Notes under the pieces: generated by a model | The model's database searches: none | Seen by the model: the letters and a program-made list of their open reading frames with translations, nothing else | What the model was told of the DNA's origin: nothing | From: Luminiphilus syltensis NOR5-1B | GTDB lineage: Bacteria > Pseudomonadota > Gammaproteobacteria > Pseudomonadales > Halieaceae | Length of the DNA: 64,000 nucleotides | Direction: 5' to 3' | Assembly (NCBI RefSeq): GCF_000158175.1 | Contig: NZ_DS999411.1 | Location: 2,003,918-2,067,917 of the forward strand | Shown here: positions 56,039 through 64,000 of the stretch, piece after piece | How positions within the stretch are numbered: position 1 is the first letter of the stretch | How the letters are laid out: every line of letters begins with the position of its first letter | Program-made: the position numbers and the translations under genes

Positions 56039-57415
56039 CTACTCCCCACCCAGATGGGCTTTTGCCCGGATGGCGGGACCACCCATGGACACTACCATGG
56101 GTTGCTTCTTGCCACAGTAGCCGCTGCAGGACCACGACATATCATTGGAGACCGCATCGACAGTTTTCAGCATATTGATGGCGGTTCCCGATACTGTGGT
56201 GTCGGTGATGGCACGTCCAAGTTTGCCGTTTTTGATTTCGTAGGCGAGATCAATGCCGAACATGAATTCGGTGGTGGAGTCGGCCTGGCCGTTGCCGGTC
56301 TTCATCAAATAGTAACCCTGCTCAACGTCGCTGATCATTTCCTCGAGTGAGCTGGTGCCCGGTAAGATTGCGGTATTGCGCATGCGGACCAGGGGCTCGT
56401 CGTTGAATCGATAGGCGCGTGCATTGCCAGTGGAGGGTATACCCAGTCGCGCGGCGGTTTCACGGCTGGTCATAAAATTGCGCATGATGCCGTTTTCAAT
56501 CAACACCGCGTCGATGGCCTCACTACCCTCATCGTCGGCATACACAGGTATCATGAGTTCCTTACCATTGTAGTGGTGGGCAAAATCAACCATGGTGATG
56601 AGCTCGCTGGCTACCGGCTCGCCCACCAGACCGCCGGTTGCGGAGCCGCTGAGCACCAGATCTGCCTCGCAGGGATGGCCCATGGCTTCGTGAGCGAGCA
56701 TGCCTGCGAGCTCGGGTGAAAGCACTATGGTGTGTTCGCCGCCTTTTGCCGGAATCGCATCACACTTGGCCCGAAGGTGGTCGTAAAGCGAATCCAGCCG
56801 GGGCTCCAGCCCTTCGATAGAAAGGTCAATGTCCGCGAAGCTGCCTTTTCCGGAAACGTATTCAGCCAGTTCAACAGGCTTGCCATTTTTATCTTCGGCG
56901 ATCATGAAAATATAGCAGGCAGCGCGGTCGATTGTGTTGAGGCCCTCTCCCGCATTGCTGGTGGCAAAGCGCTTCCGATGGTGCTCCTCCTGCAGCATGA
57001 CGGTAGTCGATTTCAAACCGGGGTACCGTTGCTTGCAGTGGTCGTCAATCGCCTGCATAAAATCGATGGTTTCCTTCTGGCTCATTGCCGGTTTGCGCTG
57101 GGGCGTTTGATCTCCCTGGTAAGCCGTTGCACCCAAGTCGAGTGCCTGCCGATCACCAAACTGGGACATAACCCTGGCATTATCGACCGCCTTGTTCATC
57201 ACCTTATTCCGACTCTTTGAGTCAGTGGCGGGGGTGGATGCGAAGCCCCAATACCCGTGATGGTAAACCCGCGCGCTGACCCCGCTCTCCGCCGTTTCAG
57301 CGTTGGCTGTGAGATTGCCATTAACCATCATTTTCCGGTCTGTCGTTAACATATGCTCGCGTGTTTCGACATAATCGCAACCCGGGGCTGTCGTCATTTT
57401 TCGCATGATTGCCAT
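56039..57415 (-). CDS. TldD-family metalloprotease catalytic subunit
   Basis: 458 residues. Zinc site LAHEAMGHPCE: His242, Glu243 and His247 form HExxxH, the TldD signature. A GYYLMKTGNGQADSTTEFMF segment and C-terminal VSMGGPAIRAKAHLGG are conserved. With TldE it makes a heterodimeric channel that hydrolyses small unfolded peptides in the cytoplasm. ATG 57415 has a weak ribosome site; ATG 57406 is an alternative. Canonical tldD and pmbA usually sit apart in Gammaproteobacteria; here they are adjacent. Confidence 0.88.
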   Translation of the reverse strand: MAIMRKMTTAPGCDYVETREHMLTTDRKMMVNGNLTANAETAESGVSARVYHHGYWGFASTPATDSKSRNKVMNKAVDNARVMSQFGDRQALDLGATAYQGDQTPQRKPAMSQKETIDFMQAIDDHCKQRYPGLKSTTVMLQEEHHRKRFATSNAGEGLNTIDRAACYIFMIAEDKNGKPVELAEYVSGKGSFADIDLSIEGLEPRLDSLYDHLRAKCDAIPAKGGEHTIVLSPELAGMLAHEAMGHPCEADLVLSGSATGGLVGEPVASELITMVDFAHHYNGKELMIPVYADDEGSEAIDAVLIENGIMRNFMTSRETAARLGIPSTGNARAYRFNDEPLVRMRNTAILPGTSSLEEMISDVEQGYYLMKTGNGQADSTTEFMFGIDLAYEIKNGKLGRAITDTTVSGTAINMLKTVDAVSNDMSWSCSGYCGKKQPMVVSMGGPAIRAKAHLGGE

Positions 57416-57550
57416 ACCTTAATATCGTCGGTGCTGTGCGGCCACTCCAGGGAGGACTGAAGAATAATGTCTCGGGAGAACAAGGTCACGAGGCCCAAGT
57501 AACGGTGGATCGTATCAAGGGATGCAGTGCTGATCTTAAGTGCCGAGGGA

Positions 57551-59374
57551 TCATTCGATGAAGCCACCCGACTGTCGCCGCCACAATTCGCTATACAAGC
57601 CTTTTTGCGCAATAAGCGCTTCGTGGGAGCCTTGTTCAATAATGCTTCCTCGGTCAATGACGACCAATCGGTCGAGGGCCGAAATCGTAGATAAGCGGTG
57701 CGCAATAGCTAATACCGTCTTGCCCTTCATAAGATCCATCAGGTTTTCCTGAATCGCCGCTTCGACCTCAGAATCGAGAGCGGAGGTGGCCTCATCGAGT
57801 ACGAGAATGGGAGCGTCTTTTAAAAACATTCGCGCTATCGAGATGCGCTGGCGTTGCCCTCCGGAGAGTTTAGCGCCGCGTTCGCCAACCCGGGCGTCGT
57901 AACCCTGTCGACCGTCGAGATCATGTAAATCCATGATGAAGTCATGAGCATTCGCACGCTTCGCGGCACTGATGATGTCCTCCTGCGTTGCATGGTTGCG
58001 ACCGTAGGCAATGTTCTCGCCGATCGACCGATGCAGCAGTGAGGTTTCCTGCGTAACAACACCAATCTGTGCGCGCAGACTCTCCTGGCTCACTTCAGCG
58101 ATATTCTGTCCATCGATCAGAATGCGCCCGCTTTCCAAGTCAAAGAGTCGAAGCAGCACATTCATCAGCGTGGTCTTACCCGCGCCAGAGCGACCTACAA
58201 GTCCGACCTTCTCTCCCGGTTGAATGTGCAGGGAAAAATCATCGATAACCCCTTTGTCTTTGCCATAGTGGAAGGTGATGCGGTCGAAGTTGACCTCGCC
58301 GCGGGTGACTTTGAGCGGCGGTGCATCGGCTATATCGGTAACGGATTGGACTTTGGACAGCATGTTCATGCCGTCGTGAGCCATTCCGAGGTTTTCAAAG
58401 AGCCCAGCCAGTTCCCACATGATCCAGTGGGACATGCCATGCATACGAAGCACCAGTCCAATGGCGACGGCAATACCTCCAATACTGGAGTCGCCGAGAA
58501 GCCAGGATCCGATAGAGACAAAGCCCACGGCAAATAGGAGTAGGGCGTTGAGCGTATCGATGGAAACGTCAAGCCAGGTGCCCAGCCGCATCATCTTGTA
58601 AACCTTGCCGAGAAAGTCGTCCATACTTTCGCGGGCGTAGGCTTCTTCCTGCTGCGCATGGGCAAACAGTTTAACGGTCATGATATTGGTATAACTATCG
58701 ACGATGCGCCCGGTCATCATTGAGCGCGCATCAGCCTGTTCCTTGGAGACCTGATGAAGGCGTGGCAGCAATCGGCTGAGTACAGCAACATAAAGCGCCA
58801 GCCACACGAGGAACGGGGTGATGATGCGCACATCGAAACTCGCCACCAGTACCATGCCGCCCAGGAAGTAAACGCCGATATAGACCAGCACATCCATCAG
58901 CTTCATAACGGCTTCGCGAACGCCAAGCGCCGTCTGCATCACTTTGGTGGCAATTCGTCCCGCGAACTCGTCCTGATAAAAACCGAAACTCTGTCGCAGC
59001 AGGTATTGGTGGGCCATCCAGCGGATACGCATGGGGTAATTGCCCATTAGCGTCTGGTGGATGATGGTGCTCACCAGAAGGCTTAGCAGTGGCAGTCCCA
59101 GAAGTACGACAGCGCCAATCATTACCAGGGTCGAACCCTCCTGTTCCAGGAAGGTCTCCCGGTCGGCGGTAGCGAGCCAGTCGACTATATTGCCCAAAAA
59201 CCCGAAGAGGCTGACCTCAATAAGGGCGATTATCGCGACAAAGAGAGACATCAACAGTAGCCATTGCCAGACGCCGCGGGTGTAATACCAACAAAACGCC
59301 CAAAGCGTTGCAGGCGGTCGACCGGGGAGTTCGTCGGGGAAGGGTTTTAGCCGTTTTTCGAAGAAGCTGAACAT
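57551..59374 (-). CDS. ABC exporter, MsbA/MDR half-transporter type
   Basis: 607 residues. Six-helix membrane domain (about 40-320) fused to an ATPase: Walker A GRSGAGKTTLMN, signature [14 protein letters not shown], Walker B ILVLDEATSALDSE, and switch His in LAIAHRLSTI. Homodimeric exporter class that includes lipid flippases and peptide exporters. No N-terminal peptidase C39 domain, so it does not itself cleave leaders. 135 bases upstream (in transcription direction) of tldD, thus possibly cotranscribed with it. Substrate unknown. Confidence 0.88.
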   Translation of the reverse strand: MFSFFEKRLKPFPDELPGRPPATLWAFCWYYTRGVWQWLLLMSLFVAIIALIEVSLFGFLGNIVDWLATADRETFLEQEGSTLVMIGAVVLLGLPLLSLLVSTIIHQTLMGNYPMRIRWMAHQYLLRQSFGFYQDEFAGRIATKVMQTALGVREAVMKLMDVLVYIGVYFLGGMVLVASFDVRIITPFLVWLALYVAVLSRLLPRLHQVSKEQADARSMMTGRIVDSYTNIMTVKLFAHAQQEEAYARESMDDFLGKVYKMMRLGTWLDVSIDTLNALLLFAVGFVSIGSWLLGDSSIGGIAVAIGLVLRMHGMSHWIMWELAGLFENLGMAHDGMNMLSKVQSVTDIADAPPLKVTRGEVNFDRITFHYGKDKGVIDDFSLHIQPGEKVGLVGRSGAGKTTLMNVLLRLFDLESGRILIDGQNIAEVSQESLRAQIGVVTQETSLLHRSIGENIAYGRNHATQEDIISAAKRANAHDFIMDLHDLDGRQGYDARVGERGAKLSGGQRQRISIARMFLKDAPILVLDEATSALDSEVEAAIQENLMDLMKGKTVLAIAHRLSTISALDRLVVIDRGSIIEQGSHEALIAQKGLYSELWRRQSGGFIE

Positions 59375-59444
59375 GGTTGGATATCCGTCGATTCGCGCGA
59401 AGAATACCAGTGCAGGAAGTTATTCGCTGTTGGGCATCGCTCGT

Positions 59445-59756
59445 TTATCGCGTGATCGTGATTTTTCCCCGCAAAATATCGAAAAATAGTTTGAAGTCGC
59501 AGATGAAGCTGTAGAGCGGGTATTGGAAAGTCGCCGGTTTATTTTTTTCGAAAACGAAGTGTCCTAGCCAGGCGAAGCCGTAACCCACCAACAGGACAAG
59601 CGGGATTTTCACAAACTGGGCCGTGGCGAATAGATAAACGAATAGCACCAGACTCACACCGGTACCAAAAAAATGCAGAGCTTTATTGACTGGGTTTGAA
59701 TGCTCACTCAGGTAAAACGAATAAAACTCCCGAAGCGTTTTGTACTCTCTAACCAT
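59445..59756 (-). CDS. Mpo1-like (DUF962) small membrane protein
   Basis: 103 residues. Family hallmark FYSFYLSEHSNPVNKALHFFGTG with three to four helices (VSLVLFVYLFATA, PLVLLVGYGFAWLGHFVFEKNKPATF). Yeast Mpo1 is a 2-hydroxy fatty acid dioxygenase; bacterial members are mostly untested. ATG 59756 fits the family N-terminus; 59795 is an alternative. Isolated between the ABC exporter and the PHA operon. Confidence 0.82.
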   Translation of the reverse strand: MVREYKTLREFYSFYLSEHSNPVNKALHFFGTGVSLVLFVYLFATAQFVKIPLVLLVGYGFAWLGHFVFEKNKPATFQYPLYSFICDFKLFFDILRGKITITR

Positions 59757-59955
59757 TCTCAGTGACCCAATCGACAGCCAATTAGCGACCACCATTGTTT
59801 TTTCTCTTTCGAATCCCGCTAACCGGACCTGCGCCGTGGGGTTGGTAACCCGTTAGGGTGCCACTAGATGGCGCCAGTTAGCTTTTTCCAACGGTCGCTA
59901 CCGACACACTGAGTTGCCAGCTTGCCCTCCATCGGCGCGACCATGATTGATTCCC

Positions 59956-61611
59956 TTACTCGCGCACGTATTTCCCCGGTGCATCGGTCAGCGGTGGGAA
60001 CTTCTTGCTTCCCAGTGTTTTGCGGGCTCGCTTCTTATCACCGGAGCGGGTCGATGCCCAGACCACCCAGTATTCCCACCATGAGCCAGGGTTCGATGTT
60101 GCTTCCGCTTTCCAGGCGTGAGGATCAGGGCCCGGTTCAGAACCTGTGAGGTAGAAGGACTTCGGGTTGCCCGGAGGATTGACCAGGCCCGCAATATGGC
60201 CTGAACTGCTCAAAACAAACTCCGACTTGCCACCGAGCATCTGGGTTGTTTTATAACAGCCTATCCAGGGTGTCAGATGATCGTTGACCGCCCCGACAAC
60301 GAAGGCATCCTGCTCTATGGTACCGATATCCATCGGCGTCCCCAAGACCTCAAAGGCACCGGGTTTGGCCGCCGCGTTGTCATCAAAAAACGTCAAAAAG
60401 TCCTTGTGTAAACTGGCGGGTAGGTTAGTGCCATCGCTGTTCCACACGAGGATGTCAAAAGGCGGCGGCGATTTGCCCATGAGGTAATTATTGACCCAGT
60501 AATTCCAGATAAGATCGTTGGGCCTGAGTAGCGTGAATACCGCTGCGAGTTTATCCCCCTCCAGTACACCTTTACCCTGCGAGGTCTTTTGGGCGCTGTC
60601 GAGCAGGAAGTCGGACTTCAGAATACCGATCATGGCCGGCTCCGAAAAATCAATCAGCGTGACCGCGTAGCTGACCGTATTGATCTTATGCCCCTGCCCC
60701 TTGTAAATCATGCTCGACAATAGTGCTGACATGGTAATGCCGCCTGCACAGAAGCCGAAGGTATTGATAGTTTTCGACGCCGTGATCTGACGCACCGCGT
60801 CTACGGCACCCAGCAACGCCTCGCAATAAGTGTCGAGGTTCCAATGGCCCTGAGCTGGGGAAGGGTTCTTCCAACTGACAATAAAGACCTGGTAGCCCTG
60901 GGAGGTCATGTATTCAACGAAGCTGCGCCCTGGAGACAGGTCCAGAAAGTAGAACTTGTTGACCTGAGGTGTCATCACCAGGACGGGTATTTTAAACACC
61001 TCTTTGGTGGTTGGCGCATATTGGATGATTTCCAGTTGTTCGTTGCGGTAAACCACCGCACCGGGAGTCACCGCCAGGTTTTTGCCAACAACAAAATCGG
61101 TGCCGTCGGCTTGGGAAGGCAGGGCATTGTTGTTTCGAGCATCGTGAAGGAAGTTACGCATGCCATCGACTAAGCTGCGGCCGCCAGTATCTATGCCGCG
61201 CTTGATAGCTGCCGGGTTGGTGAGAATGTTGTTGGTGGGTGACAACAATGAATTGATGTGGTCGACGGCAAGCTTGGCTTTCTCGTATTGCATGGGGTCG
61301 TGTTTGGCCTGCTCCGCAATTTGCTCGGTCGCTTTACACATCGCCAGATAGAACTGACCGATCCGCTTGTACATTGGGTTTTCGCGCCAGGCAGGGTCTT
61401 TAAAGCGCGGGTCTTTTCCAAAGTCCAATTCGGAACTACCCGATAGAATCCGGCCCGTTTCAGTGAGCAGATCCTTGCCTTCACGACCCAATACTGCAGG
61501 CGACAGATTGCTGACGAGGCTACGCGCGAAATCCATGGGCTCGAAGCTGCCCTCGCGATTTTTTCGGGGTAACTTGCTCGCTTTAGGTTTGCTGACTTTT
61601 TTCCTGGCCAT
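59956..61611 (-). CDS. phaC: Poly(R)-hydroxyalkanoate synthase PhaC
   Basis: 551 residues. Polymerises hydroxyacyl-CoA into storage granules. Lipase-like box FGFCAGG with nucleophile Cys288; catalytic Asp in NDHLTPW and His in SSGHIAGLVNPP. N-terminal ~180-residue domain with NPMYKRIGQFYLAM and PTNNILTNPAAIKRGIDTG. The stretch RPNDLIWNYWVNNYLMGK and WNSDGTNLPASLH has class II (medium-chain) flavour, whereas the GFCAGG box and length fit class I, so the class is unresolved. Highly basic N-terminus. Downstream gene of the depolymerase operon. Confidence 0.92.
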   Translation of the reverse strand: MARKKVSKPKASKLPRKNREGSFEPMDFARSLVSNLSPAVLGREGKDLLTETGRILSGSSELDFGKDPRFKDPAWRENPMYKRIGQFYLAMCKATEQIAEQAKHDPMQYEKAKLAVDHINSLLSPTNNILTNPAAIKRGIDTGGRSLVDGMRNFLHDARNNNALPSQADGTDFVVGKNLAVTPGAVVYRNEQLEIIQYAPTTKEVFKIPVLVMTPQVNKFYFLDLSPGRSFVEYMTSQGYQVFIVSWKNPSPAQGHWNLDTYCEALLGAVDAVRQITASKTINTFGFCAGGITMSALLSSMIYKGQGHKINTVSYAVTLIDFSEPAMIGILKSDFLLDSAQKTSQGKGVLEGDKLAAVFTLLRPNDLIWNYWVNNYLMGKSPPPFDILVWNSDGTNLPASLHKDFLTFFDDNAAAKPGAFEVLGTPMDIGTIEQDAFVVGAVNDHLTPWIGCYKTTQMLGGKSEFVLSSSGHIAGLVNPPGNPKSFYLTGSEPGPDPHAWKAEATSNPGSWWEYWVVWASTRSGDKKRARKTLGSKKFPPLTDAPGKYVRE

Positions 61612-61650
61612 GGGTGCCGCTCCTTTCAGCGATGGGCTGACGCTGATTTA

Positions 61651-62463
61651 TTATTGTCGGAATGCCTGGACTTCCTCGTAAACCTGCGCCTGTCGAGTCC
61701 AGGGGAAAAGATGGCCGCAATCAAGCTGTACCAGCGTACTATCGGGAATCAAAAATTGCAGGAGTTTACCGTTACTCAAAGGAACCGTCGGGTCATCACG
61801 ACCGAACAGTAACAAGGTGGGTTGACGCAGTGCCCGCAGCCGATGGGCGGTTGTCCACCAGAAGATGCAAACGGCTTGCCAGAGGTAGCCCGGGAGGTCC
61901 GGGGCATACAGCGCGAGGTTGCGTTCGAGCTTTCGCCACTCTGCTTTACGTACTCGACCACCATAAAGCATCGATGCGAGCCGGCTGATTTTTGGCGACT
62001 GCCAGAAAAGGGAAGGGTTCTTTAAGGAGTGGAGCGCAATATTACCCGGCAGACTGACAATGCCCGATATGGTTGCCGCGAGAATCAGCTTTCGGCATCG
62101 CGCCGGGTAATCCAGAGCCAATTGCTGTGCGACCATGCCGCCCCACGACATGCCATAAACATCGACGGTGTCATACTCCAGCTTGTCCAGCAGTTCATTG
62201 AGAAGCGTTGCCAGAGTGGAGAAGCGATACGGCAGTAGCGTCGCGGGTGACCCTCCGATCCCCGGTGCATCGAATCGAATGACGGTGACGTCCTTCAGTT
62301 TTGCAACAATCGGATCGAGCACATCGAGTGGCAAGCCATAGCCATTGCAAAGCAGCAGCGGTGGTAATGGTCCGGGGCGTTCCGGGATATTCACTTTTAC
62401 CCGTATTTTGAACTTGCCCAGGCGATAGACCCGATCTGTTGCCGAGGCGTGGGCACCACTCAT
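61651..62463 (-). CDS. phaZ: PHA depolymerase, medium-chain (Pseudomonas PhaZ) type alpha/beta hydrolase
   Basis: 270 residues. Serine hydrolase with nucleophile Ser106 in YGMSWGG, acid FGRDDPTVP and His in DCGHLFPWTR. Pattern FDAPGIGGSPATLLPYRF, then QQLALDYPARCRKLILAAT, resembles Pseudomonas intracellular mcl-PHA depolymerase. The ATG at 62463 is chosen; a TTG at 62496 has no site. Located between a PHB-type depolymerase and phaC on the same strand, 39 bases before phaC. Confidence 0.8.
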   Translation of the reverse strand: MSGAHASATDRVYRLGKFKIRVKVNIPERPGPLPPLLLCNGYGLPLDVLDPIVAKLKDVTVIRFDAPGIGGSPATLLPYRFSTLATLLNELLDKLEYDTVDVYGMSWGGMVAQQLALDYPARCRKLILAATISGIVSLPGNIALHSLKNPSLFWQSPKISRLASMLYGGRVRKAEWRKLERNLALYAPDLPGYLWQAVCIFWWTTAHRLRALRQPTLLLFGRDDPTVPLSNGKLLQFLIPDSTLVQLDCGHLFPWTRQAQVYEEVQAFRQ

Positions 62464-62538
62464 GGGTTGGCCGCTCTTGACGGTGCATCCGGACAATTCA
62501 AAGGCGAGCGTAGACTATGTGCTTTGAAAATGTGCTCG

Positions 62539-63765
62539 CTAAGTTGCATGGTGGCTGGCGATAAACTCTTGCACTTTGGGCGCGATACCCTCACGGAAAC
62601 CGGTTCCGCTGAAAACACCATAGTGACCAACGTTCTCCTGTAAATGATAGGACTTCTTCGAGGCGGGCAGGTTGGTGCACAAATCGGCAGCAGCCTGGCA
62701 CTGGCCCGGTGTCACCATGTTGTCCTTACCCCCTTCCACCGTAAGAATCGGTATTTTCTTAACGGCCCCGCAATTGACCTTCTGACCATTCACCTCAAGT
62801 GTTCCCTTGGCCAGGGTCTGGTCGATGAAGACATTTTCCAGTGTCTCGATATAAAACTCCGCCGTCGCGTCGAGGAGCGAAAAATACTCATCGTAAAACT
62901 CACGGAACTTGCCGGTTTCGTCGTGCTTGTCTTCTTTGACCTGCCAGAAGAACCGACCGTGGCTATTGATATGGCTGTGCATACTCAGCGACATAAAATT
63001 ACTGAGCTGCACCATACCCGGATAGACGCGACGTCCTCTGCCAGGGTAAAACTTCGGTACCTTATGAATGACCAGGGCTTCGAGTCGCTCGCGGTTCAAG
63101 TGCCTGGATACCCGTGTCAGTACGCCGGGGTTCACCCTGACGTCCATGGGGCTGGCAAGAAACGACATGCTGCTGGGTGCATACTTGCTTTTTTGCTCCG
63201 CCAGCAGTGCTGCCGCTGCGAGACCGGGTGGGCCGGCCTGGCAGAGGCCGATCAGATGAGTATTGGGGCCGGTCTCGCGAAGAAAGTCCATTACATAGCC
63301 GATGTACTCGAAGTAGCCAAACCTGCCCTCGCTCAGCGGCACCTGCCGAGCGCAGGTCCAGTCGGTAACGTAGACGTCGTGATCGGGCAAAAACTCCTGA
63401 AATGTCTCTCGCGACAGCGTGGCGTGATGCCCCGACATTGCGGCAACAAACAAGACTTTTGGCGCATCGGCCGGTAATTCTGCGCGACGAAAGCGCATCA
63501 GTTTGCAGAAGGGCTTCTCTGCGTGGACGGTTTCCTCTACGGGATAATGGCTGTCACCGACAGCGATGTCAGAGAAGTTCCAGTCACGTTTCGGGTAGTG
63601 CTGCAGCAGTCGGATCCCGGTTTCGAGCACTGCGTTTTGAGTCCGGCCCAGCCTTGTATCTCTCAGTGGATTGATCCGGCTGTTGTGTATTGATTTAGCG
63701 ACCTCTAGCAGGTCGGCGCTCTTTCCAAGACCCCGGGTCATGGCGTCGGCAATGGTGTATCTCAA
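62539..63765 (-). CDS. Intracellular PHB depolymerase, cysteine type (PhaZ1 family)
   Basis: 408 residues. Family pattern LPDHDVYVTDWTCAR and nucleophile Cys175 in GLCQAGPP, with HYGVFSGTGFREGIAP near the end (catalytic His). Matches the short-chain intracellular depolymerase PhaZ1 of Cupriavidus. GAGGGGGA in the leader serves as ribosome site. First gene of the operon; it mobilises stored polymer for growth. Confidence 0.9.
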   Translation of the reverse strand: MRYTIADAMTRGLGKSADLLEVAKSIHNSRINPLRDTRLGRTQNAVLETGIRLLQHYPKRDWNFSDIAVGDSHYPVEETVHAEKPFCKLMRFRRAELPADAPKVLFVAAMSGHHATLSRETFQEFLPDHDVYVTDWTCARQVPLSEGRFGYFEYIGYVMDFLRETGPNTHLIGLCQAGPPGLAAAALLAEQKSKYAPSSMSFLASPMDVRVNPGVLTRVSRHLNRERLEALVIHKVPKFYPGRGRRVYPGMVQLSNFMSLSMHSHINSHGRFFWQVKEDKHDETGKFREFYDEYFSLLDATAEFYIETLENVFIDQTLAKGTLEVNGQKVNCGAVKKIPILTVEGGKDNMVTPGQCQAAADLCTNLPASKKSYHLQENVGHYGVFSGTGFREGIAPKVQEFIASHHAT

Positions 63766-63781
63766 GTCTTCCCCCTCAAAC

Positions 63782-63801
63782 GCGACCTCGACAGAGGTCG
63801 C
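63782..63801. promoter_or_regulatory. Inverted repeat in the PHA operon leader
   Basis: Perfect 8-bp arms GCGACCTC / GAGGTCGC separated by GACA, 17 bases upstream of the depolymerase start codon. It could be an operator, a leader hairpin near the ribosome site, or the end of a gene coming from the right. The rest of 63766-64000 (235 bases) holds no recognised gene. Confidence 0.5.
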
Positions 63802-64000
63802 TTTCTGCGTATCTCATTTTTTTATCGACGTTAGAGCAAATCAGGGTGCAAGGGAAGCATTAAGTAGGGGTCTTTTGTCGAACTCCTGAGGCGGAAAATC
63901 GTGGTTTTCAGGTGCAAAAGTCGATTAGGGCCGATAAGCGGGTAAAAACGGAGTATCTGGGCCTTAATCGAGCTATTTTCAGGCAGATTTAGCCACTAAG

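Noticed and set aside
57394-57705. 103-codon minus-strand frame over the exporter end and tldD start; possible precursor peptide
   Set aside because: Most of it overlaps the exporter C-terminus in another frame, no ribosome site, and no leader-core layout seen.
59857-59875. Imperfect inverted repeat GGTGCCA / TGGCGCC between the Mpo1-like gene and phaC
   Set aside because: One mismatch and no adjacent T-run, so not supported as terminator.
1-64000. tRNA genes, CRISPR arrays, insertion sequences, prophage
   Set aside because: No cloverleaf candidate, regularly spaced repeat, transposase, integrase or phage gene was recognised when reading the gaps and frames.

Overview
The window is a contiguous chromosomal stretch from a gammaproteobacterium. 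The housekeeping blocks bamD / rluD-pgeF-clpB, gyrA-serC-pheA-tyrA-aroA-cmk-rpsA-ihfB-lapAB-pyrF and pilSR next to ispH are classical gammaproteobacterial gene orders. A complete thiosulfate-oxidising core in the order soxCDYZAXB, polyhydroxyalkanoate (PHA) genes and a Yej-type peptide importer fit a marine heterotroph of the Halieaceae (OM60/NOR5) / Cellvibrionales type. That placement is inference from gene order and remembered families, not from a marker-gene tree. DNA is moderately GC-rich and coding density is very high. No rRNA, tRNA, CRISPR array, insertion sequence or prophage was seen.

Layout. 1-8.4 kb: 3' end of ispH, a lone FimT/GspH pseudopilin, the pilSR two-component system, glutamine-dependent NAD synthetase, then bamD divergent from rluD-pgeF. 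8.4-11.1 kb: clpB behind a near-consensus heat-shock (sigma-32) promoter. 11.3-23.6 kb: gyrA, the aromatic amino acid/serine genes, cmk, rpsA (with a clear intrinsic terminator), ihfB, lapA, lapB and pyrF. 23.6-29 kb: comEA-like gene, then a three-gene envelope-glycan set (SDR epimerase, WbpL/WecA-type transferase, WbpM/CapD-type dehydratase) and a DHH phosphoesterase-like gene. 29.2-36.6 kb: sulfur-oxidation island. A secreted DsrE-type protein and a CxxC thioredoxin diverge from soxCDYZAXB across an AT-rich region with repeated TGTTATAAA elements. 36.8-46.4 kb: mixed accessory genes: secreted unknown, glycosyltransferase-like protein, Na+/solute symporter, secreted TAP-type peptidase with a NatAB-like ABC exporter, PepSY-like membrane protein, thymidine kinase, ZIP transporter, cupin, methyltransferase. 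46.7-54.7 kb: six-gene oligopeptide importer with two tandem paralogous binding proteins. 54.7-59.4 kb, facing it: adjacent TldE/TldD-type genes and an MsbA-like ABC exporter. 59.4-63.8 kb: Mpo1-like protein and an operon of two unrelated intracellular PHA depolymerases plus a PHA synthase.

How the genes work together. SoxAX loads thiosulfate onto SoxYZ, SoxB releases sulfate, and SoxCD oxidises the carrier-bound sulfur. The DsrE/thioredoxin pair probably keeps carrier or cysteine thiols in the right state. The most suggestive accessory neighbourhood is 46.7-59.4 kb: a Yej-like peptide importer with duplicated receptors faces a TldD/TldE protease pair and an ABC exporter. In other bacteria these families handle microcin-type peptides, so this could be a peptide uptake/processing/export locus, although no precursor peptide was identified. 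The PHA operon puts synthesis and two modes of mobilisation of carbon storage under one transcript.
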